Of a stretch of DNA of 64,000 nt, positions 35,832-45,415 are shown in pieces (position 1 is the stretch's first letter; every line of letters starts with the position of its first letter). The stretch spans positions 1 through 64,000 of the forward strand of contig NZ_SULM01000006.1 in the NCBI RefSeq assembly GCF_005250615.1. Reading direction: 5' to 3'. Both the position numbers and the translations under genes were made by a program. The DNA is from Pseudomonas rhizoryzae. GTDB lineage: Bacteria; Pseudomonadota; Gammaproteobacteria; Pseudomonadales; Pseudomonadaceae. Under the pieces are notes generated by a model. It was not told where the DNA came from and ran no database searches. It saw only the letters and a list, made by a program, of their open reading frames with translations.

Positions 35832-35857
35832 AAAAAAGCAGCCGTAGCTGCTTTTTT
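35832..35857 (-). terminator. rho-independent terminator after rplS
   Basis: GCAGC/GCTGC stem with a CGTA loop, flanked by six A and six T, which makes it work in both directions. It starts 15 bases after the rplS stop and separates the ribosomal operon from the thioesterase gene. Confidence 0.9.
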
Positions 35858-35872
35858 CTGGTCACGCCGCGA

Positions 35873-36223
35873 TCAGGAAAGCTTTTCCTTGATGCGGGCA
35901 GCCTTGCCGGACAGTTCGCGCAGGTAGTACAGCTTGGCCTTGCGCACGTCGCCGCGACGCTTGACGCTCAGGCTGTCGACCAGCGGGCTGTAGGTCTGGA
36001 AGGTACGCTCGACGCCAACGCCGTTGGAGATCTTGCGCACGGTGAAGGCGCTGTTCAGGCCGCGGTTACGCTTGCCGATCACCACGCCTTCGAAGGCCTG
36101 CAGACGCTGACGGTCGCCTTCCTTCACCTTCACCTGGACAATCACGGTGTCGCCGGGGGCGAACGCCGGGATTTCTTTGTTCATCTGCTCAGCTTCGATC
36201 TGGGCAATGATTTTGTTGGTCAT
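35873..36223 (-). CDS. rplS: 50S ribosomal protein L19
   Basis: A 116-aa L19, at the interface of both subunits. Typical text: [55 protein letters not shown] and the basic end [18 protein letters not shown]. Last gene of rpsP-rimM-trmD-rplS, followed by a strong terminator. Confidence 0.97.
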   Translation of the reverse strand: MTNKIIAQIEAEQMNKEIPAFAPGDTVIVQVKVKEGDRQRLQAFEGVVIGKRNRGLNSAFTVRKISNGVGVERTFQTYSPLVDSLSVKRRGDVRKAKLYYLRELSGKAARIKEKLS

Positions 36224-36265
36224 GTCACTCTGCTCCTAAGACAGGCCGCGGCCCGCCATCGATAC

Positions 36266-37006
36266 CTAACTATCGTTCCGCTGACGAAGATATTCCGCCA
36301 ACAGGTTCTGCTCTTCTCCAGAAAGCGAGCGGCCATCCAGAAGATCGGCGCGTCGCTCCGCAGTACGTCCCAGGGACTGCTGCAGGCGCCAGCGCCGGAT
36401 ATGCTCGTGGTTACCACTGAGCAACACATCGGGTACGCGACGTCCCTCGTACACCTCGGGTCGGGTGTAGTGCGGGCAATCGAGCAGACCGTCGGTGAAC
36501 GAGTCCTGCTCGGCGGAATCCACATGCCCCAAGGCTCCGGGCAGCAGTCGCGTGACCCCATCGATCAGCACCATGGCCGGCAATTCACCGCCGGACAGCA
36601 CATAGTCGCCAATCGACCACTCCTCATCCACGTGCGTCTCGATGAAACGCTCGTCGATGCCTTCGTAACGCCCGGCGATGAGGATCAGATGTTCCTCTTG
36701 CGCCAGTTCCCGTACCGCCGCCTGGTCGAGCTTGCGACCCTGGGGGGACAGGTAGATCACCTTCGCCGCCGCCGATTCACCCTTGGCATCGGCCAGGGCG
36801 CGCTCCAGCGGTTGGATCTTCATGACCATGCCGGGACCGCCGCCGAAGGGCCGGTCGTCCACGGTCTGGTGGCGATCCTCGGTATAGCTGCGCGGGTTGT
36901 AGCAGGTCAGCTCCAGGAGCCCCTGCTTCATCGCGCGACCGCTCACGCCATAGGCGCTCACGGCCTCGAACATCTCGGGAAAGATGCTGATGACATCGAT
37001 ACGCAT
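36266..37006 (-). CDS. trmD: tRNA (guanine-37-N1)-methyltransferase
   Basis: A 246-aa SPOUT enzyme that makes m1G37 and so prevents +1 frameshifts. It begins [16 protein letters not shown]; the substrate part [20 protein letters not shown] is complete, and the trefoil-knot SAM site is [18 protein letters not shown] with TRLLPGALG. Third gene of the rpsP operon, 3 bp after rimM and 42 bp before rplS. Confidence 0.97.
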   Translation of the reverse strand: MRIDVISIFPEMFEAVSAYGVSGRAMKQGLLELTCYNPRSYTEDRHQTVDDRPFGGGPGMVMKIQPLERALADAKGESAAAKVIYLSPQGRKLDQAAVRELAQEEHLILIAGRYEGIDERFIETHVDEEWSIGDYVLSGGELPAMVLIDGVTRLLPGALGHVDSAEQDSFTDGLLDCPHYTRPEVYEGRRVPDVLLSGNHEHIRRWRLQQSLGRTAERRADLLDGRSLSGEEQNLLAEYLRQRNDS

Positions 37007-37009
37007 GGA

Positions 37010-37546
37010 TTAGAAATCCGCGTCCCAGTCGACCTGCATCTCACCCTTGGCCAGATCCACCACCAGCACGTACTGGTCGGGCAGATAAGGCAGCAGACGC
37101 TCACGATCGTCGAGGCTGCCAGCACAGGGCTTGACCACCATGACGTCGTTGGCCCCGGTCTCCAGCAGATGATCCACCACGCCCAGCCACTGGCCTTCGC
37201 GATTGATCACCTTGAGACCTTCCAACTGATGCCAGTAATAGTCACCGGCGCCCAGTTGGGGCAATTCACTGCGCGGCACGCAGATCTCGAAACCAGCCAA
37301 CAGACGGGCCTCTTCGCGATCATCCAGGCCCTGTAGACGTACCGTCAGGACCTTGCCGTGCAATCGTCCGCCGAGCACCTTGACCTGCCGGGTCTCGCCA
37401 TCGCGCCGCAGCGTCCAGGTCCGATAGTCCAGCAGATTGTCGAGCGGATCGGTGAACGAGTAGATCTTGAGCTCACCCCGTACGCCAAAGACCGAAACAA
37501 TCTTGCCCAGGACCACCAGGTCGGGGGCGGAGGTCGGCGTACTCAT
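37010..37546 (-). CDS. rimM: 16S rRNA processing protein RimM
   Basis: A 178-aa ribosome-maturation factor for the 30S head that binds S19. N-terminal beta-barrel (VVLGKIVSVFGVRGELKIYSF) and C-terminal PRC-barrel (DYYWHQLEGLKVINREGQWL, ending LLPYLPDQYVLVVDLAKG). The ATG at 37546 follows the rpsP stop by 5 bp; earlier in-frame codons would lie inside rpsP. Confidence 0.96.
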   Translation of the reverse strand: MSTPTSAPDLVVLGKIVSVFGVRGELKIYSFTDPLDNLLDYRTWTLRRDGETRQVKVLGGRLHGKVLTVRLQGLDDREEARLLAGFEICVPRSELPQLGAGDYYWHQLEGLKVINREGQWLGVVDHLLETGANDVMVVKPCAGSLDDRERLLPYLPDQYVLVVDLAKGEMQVDWDADF

Positions 37547-37551
37547 GGTCT

Positions 37552-37800
37552 TCAGGCGGTAGCCTGAGCGCTCTTGAGCAGCTGAGCGACGCGCTCGGAC
37601 GGCTGAGCGCCCTGAGCCAGCCAGTAGTTGGCACGCTCTTGGTCTACCGACAGACGGACTTCGGCGCCGCTGGCGATCGGGTTGAAGAAACCGATGCGCT
37701 CGACGAAGCGACCATCGCGCGCGTTGCGGCTGTTGGTCACGGTCAGGTGGTAGAAGGGGCGCTTCTTGGAGCCGCCACGGGCTAGACGGATGGTTACCAT
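37552..37800 (-). CDS. rpsP: 30S ribosomal protein S16
   Basis: An 82-aa S16: [31 protein letters not shown], then the end [11 protein letters not shown]. First gene of the operon with rimM, trmD and rplS. A good sigma-70 promoter lies about 70-100 bp upstream. Confidence 0.97.
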   Translation of the reverse strand: MVTIRLARGGSKKRPFYHLTVTNSRNARDGRFVERIGFFNPIASGAEVRLSVDQERANYWLAQGAQPSERVAQLLKSAQATA

Positions 37801-37870
37801 TGAACTTCGTTCCTGTAGTCGGTGCTTGTAACTGTGGGCACGCTGGGCCACATGGCCCGAAAGGCCGCAT

Positions 37871-37899
37871 ATTCTAAGGGCTGTTACCCGGTTTGCCAA
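37871..37899 (-). promoter_or_regulatory. sigma-70 promoter of the rpsP operon
   Basis: On the minus strand TTGGCA, 17 bp, TAGAAT. Transcription would start near 37864, giving a leader of about 64 nucleotides before rpsP. Confidence 0.75.
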
Positions 37900-38050
37900 T
37901 GGCTTTCAACGGTGCCTTAGGCATTGCGGCAGCCTGGAGACGCCAGCAGCGGAGCCTCGTCGCTCGCGAAGGTGCATCAGCACTGGTGCCAACGCCCCAC
38001 GCAGAGCCCTTGCCGGTGCCGACCATCTGGCGACGGGCGGCACCTGGAAA

Positions 38051-39430
38051 TCACATCTTGGGCATGCCGCCGCCGGGGAACATGCTGCCCATGCCCCGCA
38101 TCATCTTGGCCATGCCGCCCTTGGCGGTGACCTTCTTCATCATCTTCTGCATCTGCTTGTGCTGCTTGATGAGGCGGCCGACATCCTGCACCTGGGTGCC
38201 GGAGCCGAGGGCGATACGCTTCTTACGCGAGCCGCTGATCAGCTCCGGATCGCGGCGCTCGGCCGGGGTCATGGAGTCGATGATGGCTTCCATCTGCTTG
38301 AAGTGCTTCTCGGCCGCGCCCTGGGCGTTGCCCATCTGCTGGATGTTCATGCCGCCCATCATGGTTGGCAGCTTGTCCATCAGCGAGCCCAGACCGCCCA
38401 TGTTCTTCATCTGGCGCAGTTGGTCGCGGAAGTCTTCGAGATCGAAGCCCTTGCCCTTCTTGAGCTTCTTGGCCAGCTTGTCGGCCTTCTCGCGATCCAG
38501 GGTCTGTTCGGCCTGCTCGATCAGCGAGAGGACGTCGCCCATGCCGAGGATCCGCGAGGCGACACGGTCCGGGTGGAAGGGATCGAGGGCCTCGCTCTTC
38601 TCGCCCATGCCGATGAACTTGATCGGCTTGCCGGTGATATGGCGCACCGACAGGGCGGCACCACCGCGGGCGTCACCATCGACCTTGGTCAGGATCACGC
38701 CGGTGAGCGGCAGGGCGTCGTTGAACGCCTTGGCGGTGTTGGCGGCATCCTGACCGGTCATGGCGTCGACCACGAACAGGGTCTCGGCCGGCTTGGTGGC
38801 GGCATGGACCTGCTGGATCTCGTCCATCATTTCGCTGTCGACGTGCAGGCGACCGGCGGTGTCGACGATGACCACGTCGATGAACTTGAGCTTGGCCTCG
38901 CGGATGGCGGCCTGGGCGATGTCCACCGGCTTTTGGCTGAGGTCGGAGGGGAAGAAGGTGACGCCCACCTCCCCCGCCAGGGTTTCCAGCTGCTTGATGG
39001 CGGCCGGGCGATAGACGTCGGCGGAGACGACCATGACGGTCTTCTTCTTGCGCTCCTTGAGGAAGCGCGCCAGCTTGCCGGCGGTGGTGGTCTTGCCCGC
39101 ACCCTGCAGGCCGGCCATGAGGATGACCGCGGGCGGCGCCACGTTGAGCGCCAGGTCTTCGTTGGCCGCGCCCATGATGGCTTCGAGTTCGGCGCGGACG
39201 ATCTTCACGAAGGCCTGGCCTGGGGTCAGGCTCTTGGACACCTCGGTGCCGACTGCGCGCTCCTTGACCCGGTTGACGAACTCCTTGACCACCGGCAAGG
39301 CCACGTCCGCCTCGAGCAGCGCCATGCGCACCTCGCGCAGGGTGTCCTTGATGTTGTCTTCGGTGAGCTTGGCCTTGCCGGTAATGTGGCGCAGGCTTTG
39401 TGACAGGCGGTCTGTGAGATTCTCGAACAT
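38051..39430 (-). CDS. ffh: signal recognition particle GTPase Ffh
   Basis: A 459-aa SRP54 homologue that, with 4.5S RNA, targets membrane proteins to FtsY. N domain (MFENLTDRLSQSLRHITGKA), G domain with GLQGAGKTTTAGKLA, DTAGRLHVD and TKVDGDARGG, and a Met-rich M domain with MTPAERRDPELI (RNA-binding region) and a Met/Gly tail (GMAKMMRGMGSMFPGGGM). The ATG at 39430 fits the conserved start. Divergent from ypjD. Confidence 0.97.
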   Translation of the reverse strand: MFENLTDRLSQSLRHITGKAKLTEDNIKDTLREVRMALLEADVALPVVKEFVNRVKERAVGTEVSKSLTPGQAFVKIVRAELEAIMGAANEDLALNVAPPAVILMAGLQGAGKTTTAGKLARFLKERKKKTVMVVSADVYRPAAIKQLETLAGEVGVTFFPSDLSQKPVDIAQAAIREAKLKFIDVVIVDTAGRLHVDSEMMDEIQQVHAATKPAETLFVVDAMTGQDAANTAKAFNDALPLTGVILTKVDGDARGGAALSVRHITGKPIKFIGMGEKSEALDPFHPDRVASRILGMGDVLSLIEQAEQTLDREKADKLAKKLKKGKGFDLEDFRDQLRQMKNMGGLGSLMDKLPTMMGGMNIQQMGNAQGAAEKHFKQMEAIIDSMTPAERRDPELISGSRKKRIALGSGTQVQDVGRLIKQHKQMQKMMKKVTAKGGMAKMMRGMGSMFPGGGMPKM

Positions 39431-39566
39431 GCGGACATCCAGGGCGGAAACGGCGGCTGACCGCCGAGTATAGCGAAGACCGCCAGGCCAGGGTATCCGC
39501 CAGGCTTTCTGTGCCGGCCGGTCTGTGCCACACTCGCCTGCTTTCCGCTCTGCTGAAACCGGACTC

Positions 39567-40367
39567 ATGCACGCCCTGCTGCCCACCCTCCTGGCCGCCG
39601 TCCTGTACCTCGCCGCGACCCTCTACCAGGGCAGTTGCCTGCTGCGCAAAAGGCCTTCGAGCAAGCCCCTGGTCCTGGGTGCCGGCGTACTGGCCCTGTT
39701 GCCCCATGCGCTGGCGGTCTATCTGCAGATGACCCTCGAGCCGACCCTGAGCCTGGACTTCTTCGACGCCTCCAGCCTGATCGCGGCGACCGCCATCGCG
39801 CTGATGTTGATCGGCTGCCTACGCATGCCGCTGCAGCCGCTGCTGGTGCTGGTCTATCCCCTCGGGGCGGTGACCGCGCTACTGGCGGAATTCGTGCCAC
39901 CCGGCACGGTGGCGCCGCTGGACGTCTCGCCCAGGATCGTGGTGCACGTGCTGCTGTCGATCGTCGCCTACGGCCTCTTCACCCTGGCGGCACTGCAGTC
40001 CTGCCTGGTGCTGTTGCAGAACCATCAACTCAAGAACAAGCATCCCTCGGGGCTGATCCGCAGCTTTCCGCCGCTGCAGACCATGGAAAGCCTGCTGTTC
40101 GGCTTTCTCTGGGCCGGCTGGGTGGTGCTGTCGCTGGCGCTGATCTCCGGCTGGTTCTTCGTCGAGGACATGTTCGCCCAGCACCTGATCCACAAGACGG
40201 TACTCTCCTGCATCGCCTGGGTGGTGTTCGGCATCCTGCTGTGGGGCCGCCATCGCCTGGGCTGGCGCGGCCATAGGGCGATCCGCTGGACGCTGCTCGG
40301 TTTCATCCTGCTGATGCTGGCCTACTTCGGCAGCAAGCTGGTGCGGGAATTCATCCTGCATCGTTGA
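39567..40367 (+). CDS. ypjD: CcsA-like inner membrane protein YpjD
   Basis: A 266-aa protein with about eight membrane segments of the cytochrome c assembly (CcsA/CcmC-like) family. Recognisable: PRIVVHVLLSIVAYGLFTLA in the middle and a conserved His near HLIHKTVLSCIAWVVFGILL. YpjD/CorB-like proteins lie next to ffh in many gammaproteobacteria; their exact role is not settled, and no haem-binding WWD-type motif is complete here. The ATG at 39567 gives the expected first helix. Divergent from ffh by 136 bp. Confidence 0.88.
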   Translation: MHALLPTLLAAVLYLAATLYQGSCLLRKRPSSKPLVLGAGVLALLPHALAVYLQMTLEPTLSLDFFDASSLIAATAIALMLIGCLRMPLQPLLVLVYPLGAVTALLAEFVPPGTVAPLDVSPRIVVHVLLSIVAYGLFTLAALQSCLVLLQNHQLKNKHPSGLIRSFPPLQTMESLLFGFLWAGWVVLSLALISGWFFVEDMFAQHLIHKTVLSCIAWVVFGILLWGRHRLGWRGHRAIRWTLLGFILLMLAYFGSKLVREFILHR

Positions 40368-40556
40368 CAGCCGTCCTTCCGCTACCCGCATAATCGGATG
40401 ACCGATCCACGTTCGGCGCGCTCCGGCCAACAGCCGCTTCGCGCCAGGCACGTCATAATCAGGTCGTCCCGCCCGTCCCCATCCTCGGACAGCCGCTGCC
40501 CCATCGGGCCGCTCCGGCAGACGCCTCCTACAAGAACGACTGCCCGGTACCTCTGC

Positions 40557-41861
40557 ATGTCCACTACCGCCGCCGCTTTCGACGCGTCCACGCCCGTTCC
40601 GCGCAATTCCCCGACCCGCGTGGCCACCGCCAGCTTCATCGGCACCGCCATCGAGTTCTACGATTTCTACGTCTACGCCACGGCCGCCGCCCTGGTGATC
40701 GGCCCGGTGTTCTTTCCCCAGGGCTCGGGCGTGGCCCAGACCCTGAGCGCCTTCATCACCTTCGGCATCGCCTTCCTGGCGCGACCGCTGGGCTCGCTGT
40801 TGTTCGGCCACTTTGGCGATCGCATCGGCCGCAAGTCCACCCTGGTGGCTTCGCTGTTGCTGATGGGCATTTCCACTACTCTGATCGGCCTCTTGCCCGG
40901 CTATGCCAGCATCGGCGTCTGGGCGCCCATCCTGCTGTGCGTGCTGAGATTCGGCCAGGGCCTGGGACTGGGCGGCGAATGGGGTGGTGCGGCGCTGCTG
41001 GCCACCGAGAACGCCCCACCCGGCAAGCGCGCCTGGTTCGGCATGTTCCCCCAGCTCGGTCCGTCCATCGGCTTCCTGCTGGCCAACGGCCTGTTCCTCG
41101 CCCTGGCACTGTTGCTGGACGACGAGCAATTCCGTGCCTGGGGCTGGCGCATTCCCTTCCTGCTCAGCGCCCTGCTGGTGGTGGTCGGCCTCTATGTACG
41201 GCTGTCGCTACACGAGACGCCAGTGTTCGCCGAGGCCATGGCCCGCCGCGAGAAGCTGCGCCTGCCCATGGCCGAGACCTTCGGCAAACATGGCAAGGCG
41301 GTGCTACTGGGGGCCCTGAGCATGGTGGTGTGCTATGCCCTCTTCTATATCTCCACGGTGTTCTCGCTGAGCTACGGGGTGAAGAACCTCGGCTACAGCC
41401 GGCAGGAATTCCTCGGCCTGCTGTGCATCGCGGTGCTGTTCATGGCCCTGGCGACGCCGCTGTCGGCCTGGCTGGCGGATCGCTTCGGGCGCAAGCCGGT
41501 GCTGGCGGCCAGCGCCCTCGCTGCCCTGCTGTCGGGCTTCGCCATGGAGCCGCTGCTGACCCACGGCTCGAGCCAGGCCGTAGGACTGTTCCTGGCCCTG
41601 GAGCTGTTTCTCATGGGCATGACCTTCGGCCCCATGGGCGCCCTGCTGCCAGAGATCTTTCCGACCCGGGTGCGCTACACCGGCGCCTCGGCAGCTTACA
41701 ACCTCGGCGGCATCCTCGGCGCCTCGCTGGCCCCCTATGCCGCGCAGCAGCTGGTGGAAGCCGGTGGCCTGAGCTGGGTGGGCGGCTACGTCTCGGCGGC
41801 GGCAGCGATCAGTCTGCTGGCGGTGCTGTGCATGCGCGAGACCCGGGATCAGTCGCTGTAG
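40557..41861 (+). CDS. MHS-family MFS transporter
   Basis: A 434-aa metabolite:H+ symporter. The N-terminus TASFIGTAIEFYDFYVYATA, the loop GHFGDRIGRKSTLV and GLGLGGEWGGAALLATENAP are family signatures; helix 8-9 loop has DRFGRKPVL. Relatives carry shikimate, alpha-ketoglutarate, proline/betaine or citrate. Unlike the 21119-22741 paralogue it has no large insertion. The only suitable ATG (40557) lacks a clear ribosome site, so the start is less certain. A strong terminator follows. Confidence 0.87.
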   Translation: MSTTAAAFDASTPVPRNSPTRVATASFIGTAIEFYDFYVYATAAALVIGPVFFPQGSGVAQTLSAFITFGIAFLARPLGSLLFGHFGDRIGRKSTLVASLLLMGISTTLIGLLPGYASIGVWAPILLCVLRFGQGLGLGGEWGGAALLATENAPPGKRAWFGMFPQLGPSIGFLLANGLFLALALLLDDEQFRAWGWRIPFLLSALLVVVGLYVRLSLHETPVFAEAMARREKLRLPMAETFGKHGKAVLLGALSMVVCYALFYISTVFSLSYGVKNLGYSRQEFLGLLCIAVLFMALATPLSAWLADRFGRKPVLAASALAALLSGFAMEPLLTHGSSQAVGLFLALELFLMGMTFGPMGALLPEIFPTRVRYTGASAAYNLGGILGASLAPYAAQQLVEAGGLSWVGGYVSAAAAISLLAVLCMRETRDQSL

Positions 41862-41876
41862 AGTCTTCGGCGCATG

Positions 41877-41901
41877 AAAAAGGGCCCCGCGGGGCCCTTT
41901 T
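41877..41901. terminator. bidirectional rho-independent terminator
   Basis: AAAAAGGGCCCC followed by GCGGGGCCCTTTT: an 8-bp or longer GC stem with A- and T-runs on both sides, between the convergent MHS transporter and purT genes. Confidence 0.9.
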
Positions 41902-41920
41902 GCGTGGGGTAAAGACCGCG

Positions 41921-43102
41921 TTACAGCTCGACCTTCACCGCCTGGGAAGCGCGCACGGCCTTGGCGCGGGCGGCCTCGATGCTTTCGTCGCGCGCCAGGG
42001 CCACGCCCATGCGGCGCTGGCCCTTGACCTCGGGCTTGCCGAACAGGCGCAGCGCGGTGTCGGGCTCGGCCAGGGCCGCGCCCAGATTGGCGAAGGCGGT
42101 CTGGCGCGACGCGCCATCCACCAGGATCACCGCCGAGGCCGAAGGGCCGAATTGGCGGATGGCCGGGATCGGCAGGCCGAGGATGGCACGGGCGTGCAGG
42201 GCGAATTCGGAGAGGTCCTGGGAGATCAGGGTCACCAGGCCGGTATCGTGGGGCCGCGGCGAGACTTCGCTGAACCAGACCTGGTCGCCCTTGACGAACA
42301 GCTCCACGCCGAACAGGCCACGACCACCCAGGGCTTCGGTCACGGCGCGGGCGACCCGCTCGGATTCGGCCAGGGCCTTCTCGCTCATGGCCTGGGGCTG
42401 CCAGGATTCGTGGTAGTCGCCCTTGACCTGGCGATGGCCGACCGGCGCGCAGAAGGAGGTACCGCCGACATGGCGGACGGTCAGCAGGGTGATCTCGTAA
42501 TCGAAATCGACGAAGCCCTCGACGATGACCCGACCCTTGCCGGCGCGACCACCTTCCTGGGCGTATTGCCAGGCGGCCTGCAGCTCGTCGGCGCTACGCA
42601 GCAGACTCTGGCCCTTGCCCGAGGAGCTCATGATCGGCTTGACCACGCAGGGATAACCCAGCGCCTCGGCGGCCGCGGCGTAGTCTTCGTAGGTGTCGGC
42701 GAAATGATAGGGCGAGGTGGGCAGGCCCAGTTCCTCGGCAGCCAGGCGGCGGATGCCTTCGCGGTTCATGGTGAGCTGGGCCGCACGGGCGGTGGGCACC
42801 ACGGTGTAGCCCTCGCCTTCCAGCTCCACCAGGGTAGCGGTGGCGATGGCTTCGATCTCCGGCACGATGAAATGCGGCTGCTCGCGCTCGATCACCGCGC
42901 GCAGGGCGGCACCGTCGAGCATGTCGATGACGTGGCTGCGATGGGCGACCTGCATGGCCGGCGCATCGGCGTAGCGATCCACGGCGATGACTTCGACGCC
43001 CAGGCGCTGCAGTTCGATGACGACTTCCTTGCCCAGCTCGCCGGAGCCGCAGAGCAGCACGCGGGTGGCGCTGGGGGACAGGGGGGTACCGATACGGGGC
43101 AT
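41921..43102 (-). CDS. purT: formate-dependent GAR transformylase PurT
   Basis: A 393-aa ATP-grasp enzyme that makes N-formyl-GAR from GAR, formate and ATP in purine synthesis, an alternative to PurN. N-terminal [20 protein letters not shown], the substrate loop with [18 protein letters not shown]-grasp part [15 protein letters not shown], and the metal site [20 protein letters not shown] with [12 protein letters not shown]. Length equals the family norm. Likely followed from the DUF1289 gene on the same strand. Confidence 0.97.
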   Translation of the reverse strand: MPRIGTPLSPSATRVLLCGSGELGKEVVIELQRLGVEVIAVDRYADAPAMQVAHRSHVIDMLDGAALRAVIEREQPHFIVPEIEAIATATLVELEGEGYTVVPTARAAQLTMNREGIRRLAAEELGLPTSPYHFADTYEDYAAAAEALGYPCVVKPIMSSSGKGQSLLRSADELQAAWQYAQEGGRAGKGRVIVEGFVDFDYEITLLTVRHVGGTSFCAPVGHRQVKGDYHESWQPQAMSEKALAESERVARAVTEALGGRGLFGVELFVKGDQVWFSEVSPRPHDTGLVTLISQDLSEFALHARAILGLPIPAIRQFGPSASAVILVDGASRQTAFANLGAALAEPDTALRLFGKPEVKGQRRMGVALARDESIEAARAKAVRASQAVKVEL

Positions 43103-43123
43103 GGCAGAACTCTCCGGCTGATA

Positions 43124-43321
43124 TCAGGTGAGGAAGGCCGCACCGGCCGCCCGCGCCCGCTCGTCGCAGCGCACCAGCACCTCGCGGCGCTCTTGGTCGC
43201 TCATGGACATCCAGCGGGTGATCTCGGCGGCGCTGCGTTGGCAACCGATGCAGATGTCCTGCTCGTCCAGGGCACAGACATGGACGCAGGGCGAACGCAC
43301 GGGTGAATCGGCGGTGGTCAT
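43124..43321 (-). CDS. DUF1289 small cysteine protein
   Basis: A 65-aa protein with four Cys in SPCVHVCALDEQDICIGCQR, followed by AEITRW and a helix (MSDQERREVLVRC). This is the DUF1289 pattern; metal or Fe-S binding is likely but not shown. The ATG at 43321 follows GAGGGAAG. It lies 21 bp before purT on the same strand, a probable operon. Confidence 0.9.
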   Translation of the reverse strand: MTTADSPVRSPCVHVCALDEQDICIGCQRSAAEITRWMSMSDQERREVLVRCDERARAAGAAFLT

Positions 43322-43386
43322 GCGGCTTCCCTCGAATGGCCGCGCATTGTGCCCGTTAACGTCCGACTTGGCATGTGCCTTTACGC

Positions 43387-43995
43387 TCAATCCCGCCGCG
43401 GCGGCGCCTTGAGCACGATGCCGGCGTCGTACAGCAGGTTGACCAGTTCGACGATGATCACCGCGGTCAGGCCCCAGATGCGGTACTCGCCGTACTGGTA
43501 GCTGGGCACCTGCCAGCGTAGGCCGTCGTGGTCGACCCTCAGGGTGAAATCCGGCGGCACCTCGCAGAAGAACCGCAGCGGCACGGTGAAGACCGCGGCG
43601 ATCTCGGCTTCGCTGGGGGTGTAGTCGAGCTGGTCGGGAATCAGGGCGACGATGGGCGTGACGGCCAGGCCATAGCGCGACACCAACGGACTCAAGGGGG
43701 CGATCACCTCCACCAGCCCCGGCGGCAGACCGACCTCCTCCTGGGCTTCGCGCAGGGCGGTGGCGACCAGGTCGGCGTCCTCAGGGTCGCGACGACCGCC
43801 GGGCAGTGCCACCTCGCCGCCGTGGGTGGACAGGTTGCTGGCGCGCAGGGTGAGCAGCAACTCGGGATGCTCGCCGCGAATGATGGGCACCAGCACCGCC
43901 GCTTCCTGGTAGGTCTCGTTGCCGCTGAGGGTACGCGGCTGGTAGTGACGCAGGCGCTGGAGCAACTCATCCACGCCGTAACTCTCCTTGCTCAT
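43387..43995 (-). CDS. Nudix hydrolase, CoA pyrophosphatase-like (NudL)
   Basis: A 202-aa Nudix protein. The Nudix box is GGRRDPEDADLVATALREAQ directly followed by EEVGLPPG, matching GX5EX7REUXEEXGU. The preceding LSTHGGEVALPGGR is the UPF0035 motif of CoA pyrophosphatases, which cleave CoA to phosphopantetheine and 3',5'-ADP. The ATG at 43995 is the first of the conserved part. It is divergent from a second Nudix gene by 105 bp. Confidence 0.9.
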   Translation of the reverse strand: MSKESYGVDELLQRLRHYQPRTLSGNETYQEAAVLVPIIRGEHPELLLTLRASNLSTHGGEVALPGGRRDPEDADLVATALREAQEEVGLPPGLVEVIAPLSPLVSRYGLAVTPIVALIPDQLDYTPSEAEIAAVFTVPLRFFCEVPPDFTLRVDHDGLRWQVPSYQYGEYRIWGLTAVIIVELVNLLYDAGIVLKAPPRRD

Positions 43996-44100
43996 CGTAT
44001 CCCTTGGATCATGGCACGCCCGCCGGGCAATCCCAAGCCCAGCCATCGCTTGCCGGCCCGCTGATCGCCCCGGCACACTGCAGCAAAACGAGGATTGTCC

Positions 44101-44655
44101 ATGAAGCATTGCAACCACTGTGGCGGGCTGCTGGAAGAACGCGTTCCCGCTGGCGACAACCGCATGCGCCTGGTCTGCAGCCAGTGCGGCGCGGTGCATT
44201 ACCAGAATCCGCGCGTGGTGGCCGGGTGCCTGGCGACCTGGGAGGGCAAGGTGTTGCTCTGCCAACGGGCCATCGAGCCACGGCGCGGCTACTGGACGCT
44301 GCCGGCCGGCTTCATGGAGAACGGCGAGACCACCACCGAGGCCGCCGCCCGCGAAACCTTCGAGGAAGCCGGCGCCTTGGTGCAGGGCCTGGAGCTCTAT
44401 ACCCTGTTCGATCTGCCGCACATTGACCAGATCTACATGCTATTCCGCGGCGAGCTGGTCGACGGGCGTTTTGGCGTGGGCGAGGAAAGCCTGGACGTGC
44501 GCCTTCTGGACGAAGCCGACATCCCCTGGTCGTCTCTGGCTTTTCCGACCATCAAGCGGACACTAGAATGCTTTTTCGCCGACCGCCGTCTCGGCGTCTT
44601 TCCGCTGCGCCATGAAGGCATGGCGCCCATGGTGGTCGAGCGCAAGCCTGCCTAA
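44101..44655 (+). CDS. Nudix hydrolase with zinc ribbon
   Basis: A 184-aa protein with an N-terminal zinc ribbon (CNHCGG and CSQCGA, four Cys) and a Nudix box GFMENGETTTEAAARETFEE followed by AGA. The form is like the C-terminal half of NudC but without its SQPWPFPxS motif, so an NAD-capping or other nucleoside-diphosphate substrate is possible. The ATG at 44101 follows ACGAGG. The last base of its TAA is also the first base of a MITE-like repeat. Confidence 0.9.
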   Translation: MKHCNHCGGLLEERVPAGDNRMRLVCSQCGAVHYQNPRVVAGCLATWEGKVLLCQRAIEPRRGYWTLPAGFMENGETTTEAAARETFEEAGALVQGLELYTLFDLPHIDQIYMLFRGELVDGRFGVGEESLDVRLLDEADIPWSSLAFPTIKRTLECFFADRRLGVFPLRHEGMAPMVVERKPA

Positions 44656-44842
44656 GAGCCTGCTCAAAGTCTGCTGCGCGTCGGCCAAACCGCGTTGAAA
44701 ATGCCCTGGATCGCCAGCCCGGTCGGAATGCTCATTTACTACCTGTAAACTCGAGCGCGAGTCCGATCCGCTTCCTCAGCCATTTTCGTGGGGCGGCCTA
44801 GGCCTTGTTTGTCTCTAGCTCGCGAGACCTTGAACAGGCTCT
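44655..44842 (+). repeat. MITE-like repeat family B, copy 3
   Basis: 188 bp, AGAGCCTGCTCAAAG to TTGAACAGGCTCT, the longest of the three copies. It shares CTGCTGCGCGTCGGCCAAAC, GCCAGCCCGGTCGGAATG and CTCATTTACTACCTGTAAAC with copies 1 or 2. It fills nearly the whole space between the Nudix stop codon and the L,D-transpeptidase start and ends 25 bp before the latter. Confidence 0.85.
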
Positions 44843-44867
44843 GAGCTTTACCGAGGATCTACCCGAC

Positions 44868-45404
44868 ATGCGTCCGTTGCACCTGTTGTTGGCGCTCTGC
44901 TATGTGCTGTGCGGTTCCTTGCTTCCCCAGCTGGCTCAGGCCAGTACCAGTGTCACGGTGATCCGCCAGCCGGCCGCGCCGCTGATCGACAAGGTGCTGG
45001 TGATCAAGTCGCAGAACCGCCTGGAGTTGCTCAGCGGCAACACGGTGATGAAGTCCTATCGCGTCTCGCTGGGTAAGAATCCCCGCGGCCCCAAGCTGCG
45101 CGAAGGCGACCAGCGCACCCCGGAAGGCTTCTATTGGATCGACTGGCGCAAGACCAGCGACAAGTTCAACCTGGCCATGCACATCTCCTACCCCAATCGG
45201 GAAGATCTGGTCCGCGCGAGCCAGGCCGGCGTGCGTCCCGGCAGCATGATCATGCTGCACGGCACGCCCATCGACGACGAGTATCCGGAGTGGTACTTCA
45301 ACTCGCTGAACTGGACCAATGGCTGCATCGCCCTGACCAACCACGACATGCGTGAGATCTGGGGGCTGGTCAAGGACGGCACCCTGATCGAGATCCGCCC
45401 CTGA
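44868..45404 (+). CDS. L,D-transpeptidase (YkuD domain)
   Basis: A 178-aa secreted protein: signal peptide (LHLLLALCYVLCGSLLPQLAQA), then a YkuD domain from DKVLVIKSQNRLELLS. The catalytic part is MIMLHGTPIDDEYPEW and NWTNGCIALTNHDMREI with the nucleophile Cys and the upstream His. Such enzymes cross-link peptidoglycan (3-3) or attach lipoprotein in the periplasm. The ATG at 44868 follows GAGGATCT. The promoter must be in the repeat or the upstream gene. Confidence 0.9.
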   Translation: MRPLHLLLALCYVLCGSLLPQLAQASTSVTVIRQPAAPLIDKVLVIKSQNRLELLSGNTVMKSYRVSLGKNPRGPKLREGDQRTPEGFYWIDWRKTSDKFNLAMHISYPNREDLVRASQAGVRPGSMIMLHGTPIDDEYPEWYFNSLNWTNGCIALTNHDMREIWGLVKDGTLIEIRP

Positions 45405-45415
45405 TCGTCCCGCCA

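Noticed and set aside
40937-43306. 789-codon plus-strand frame over the MHS transporter and purT
   Set aside because: Joins an out-of-frame part of one gene with the antisense of another and crosses a strong terminator.
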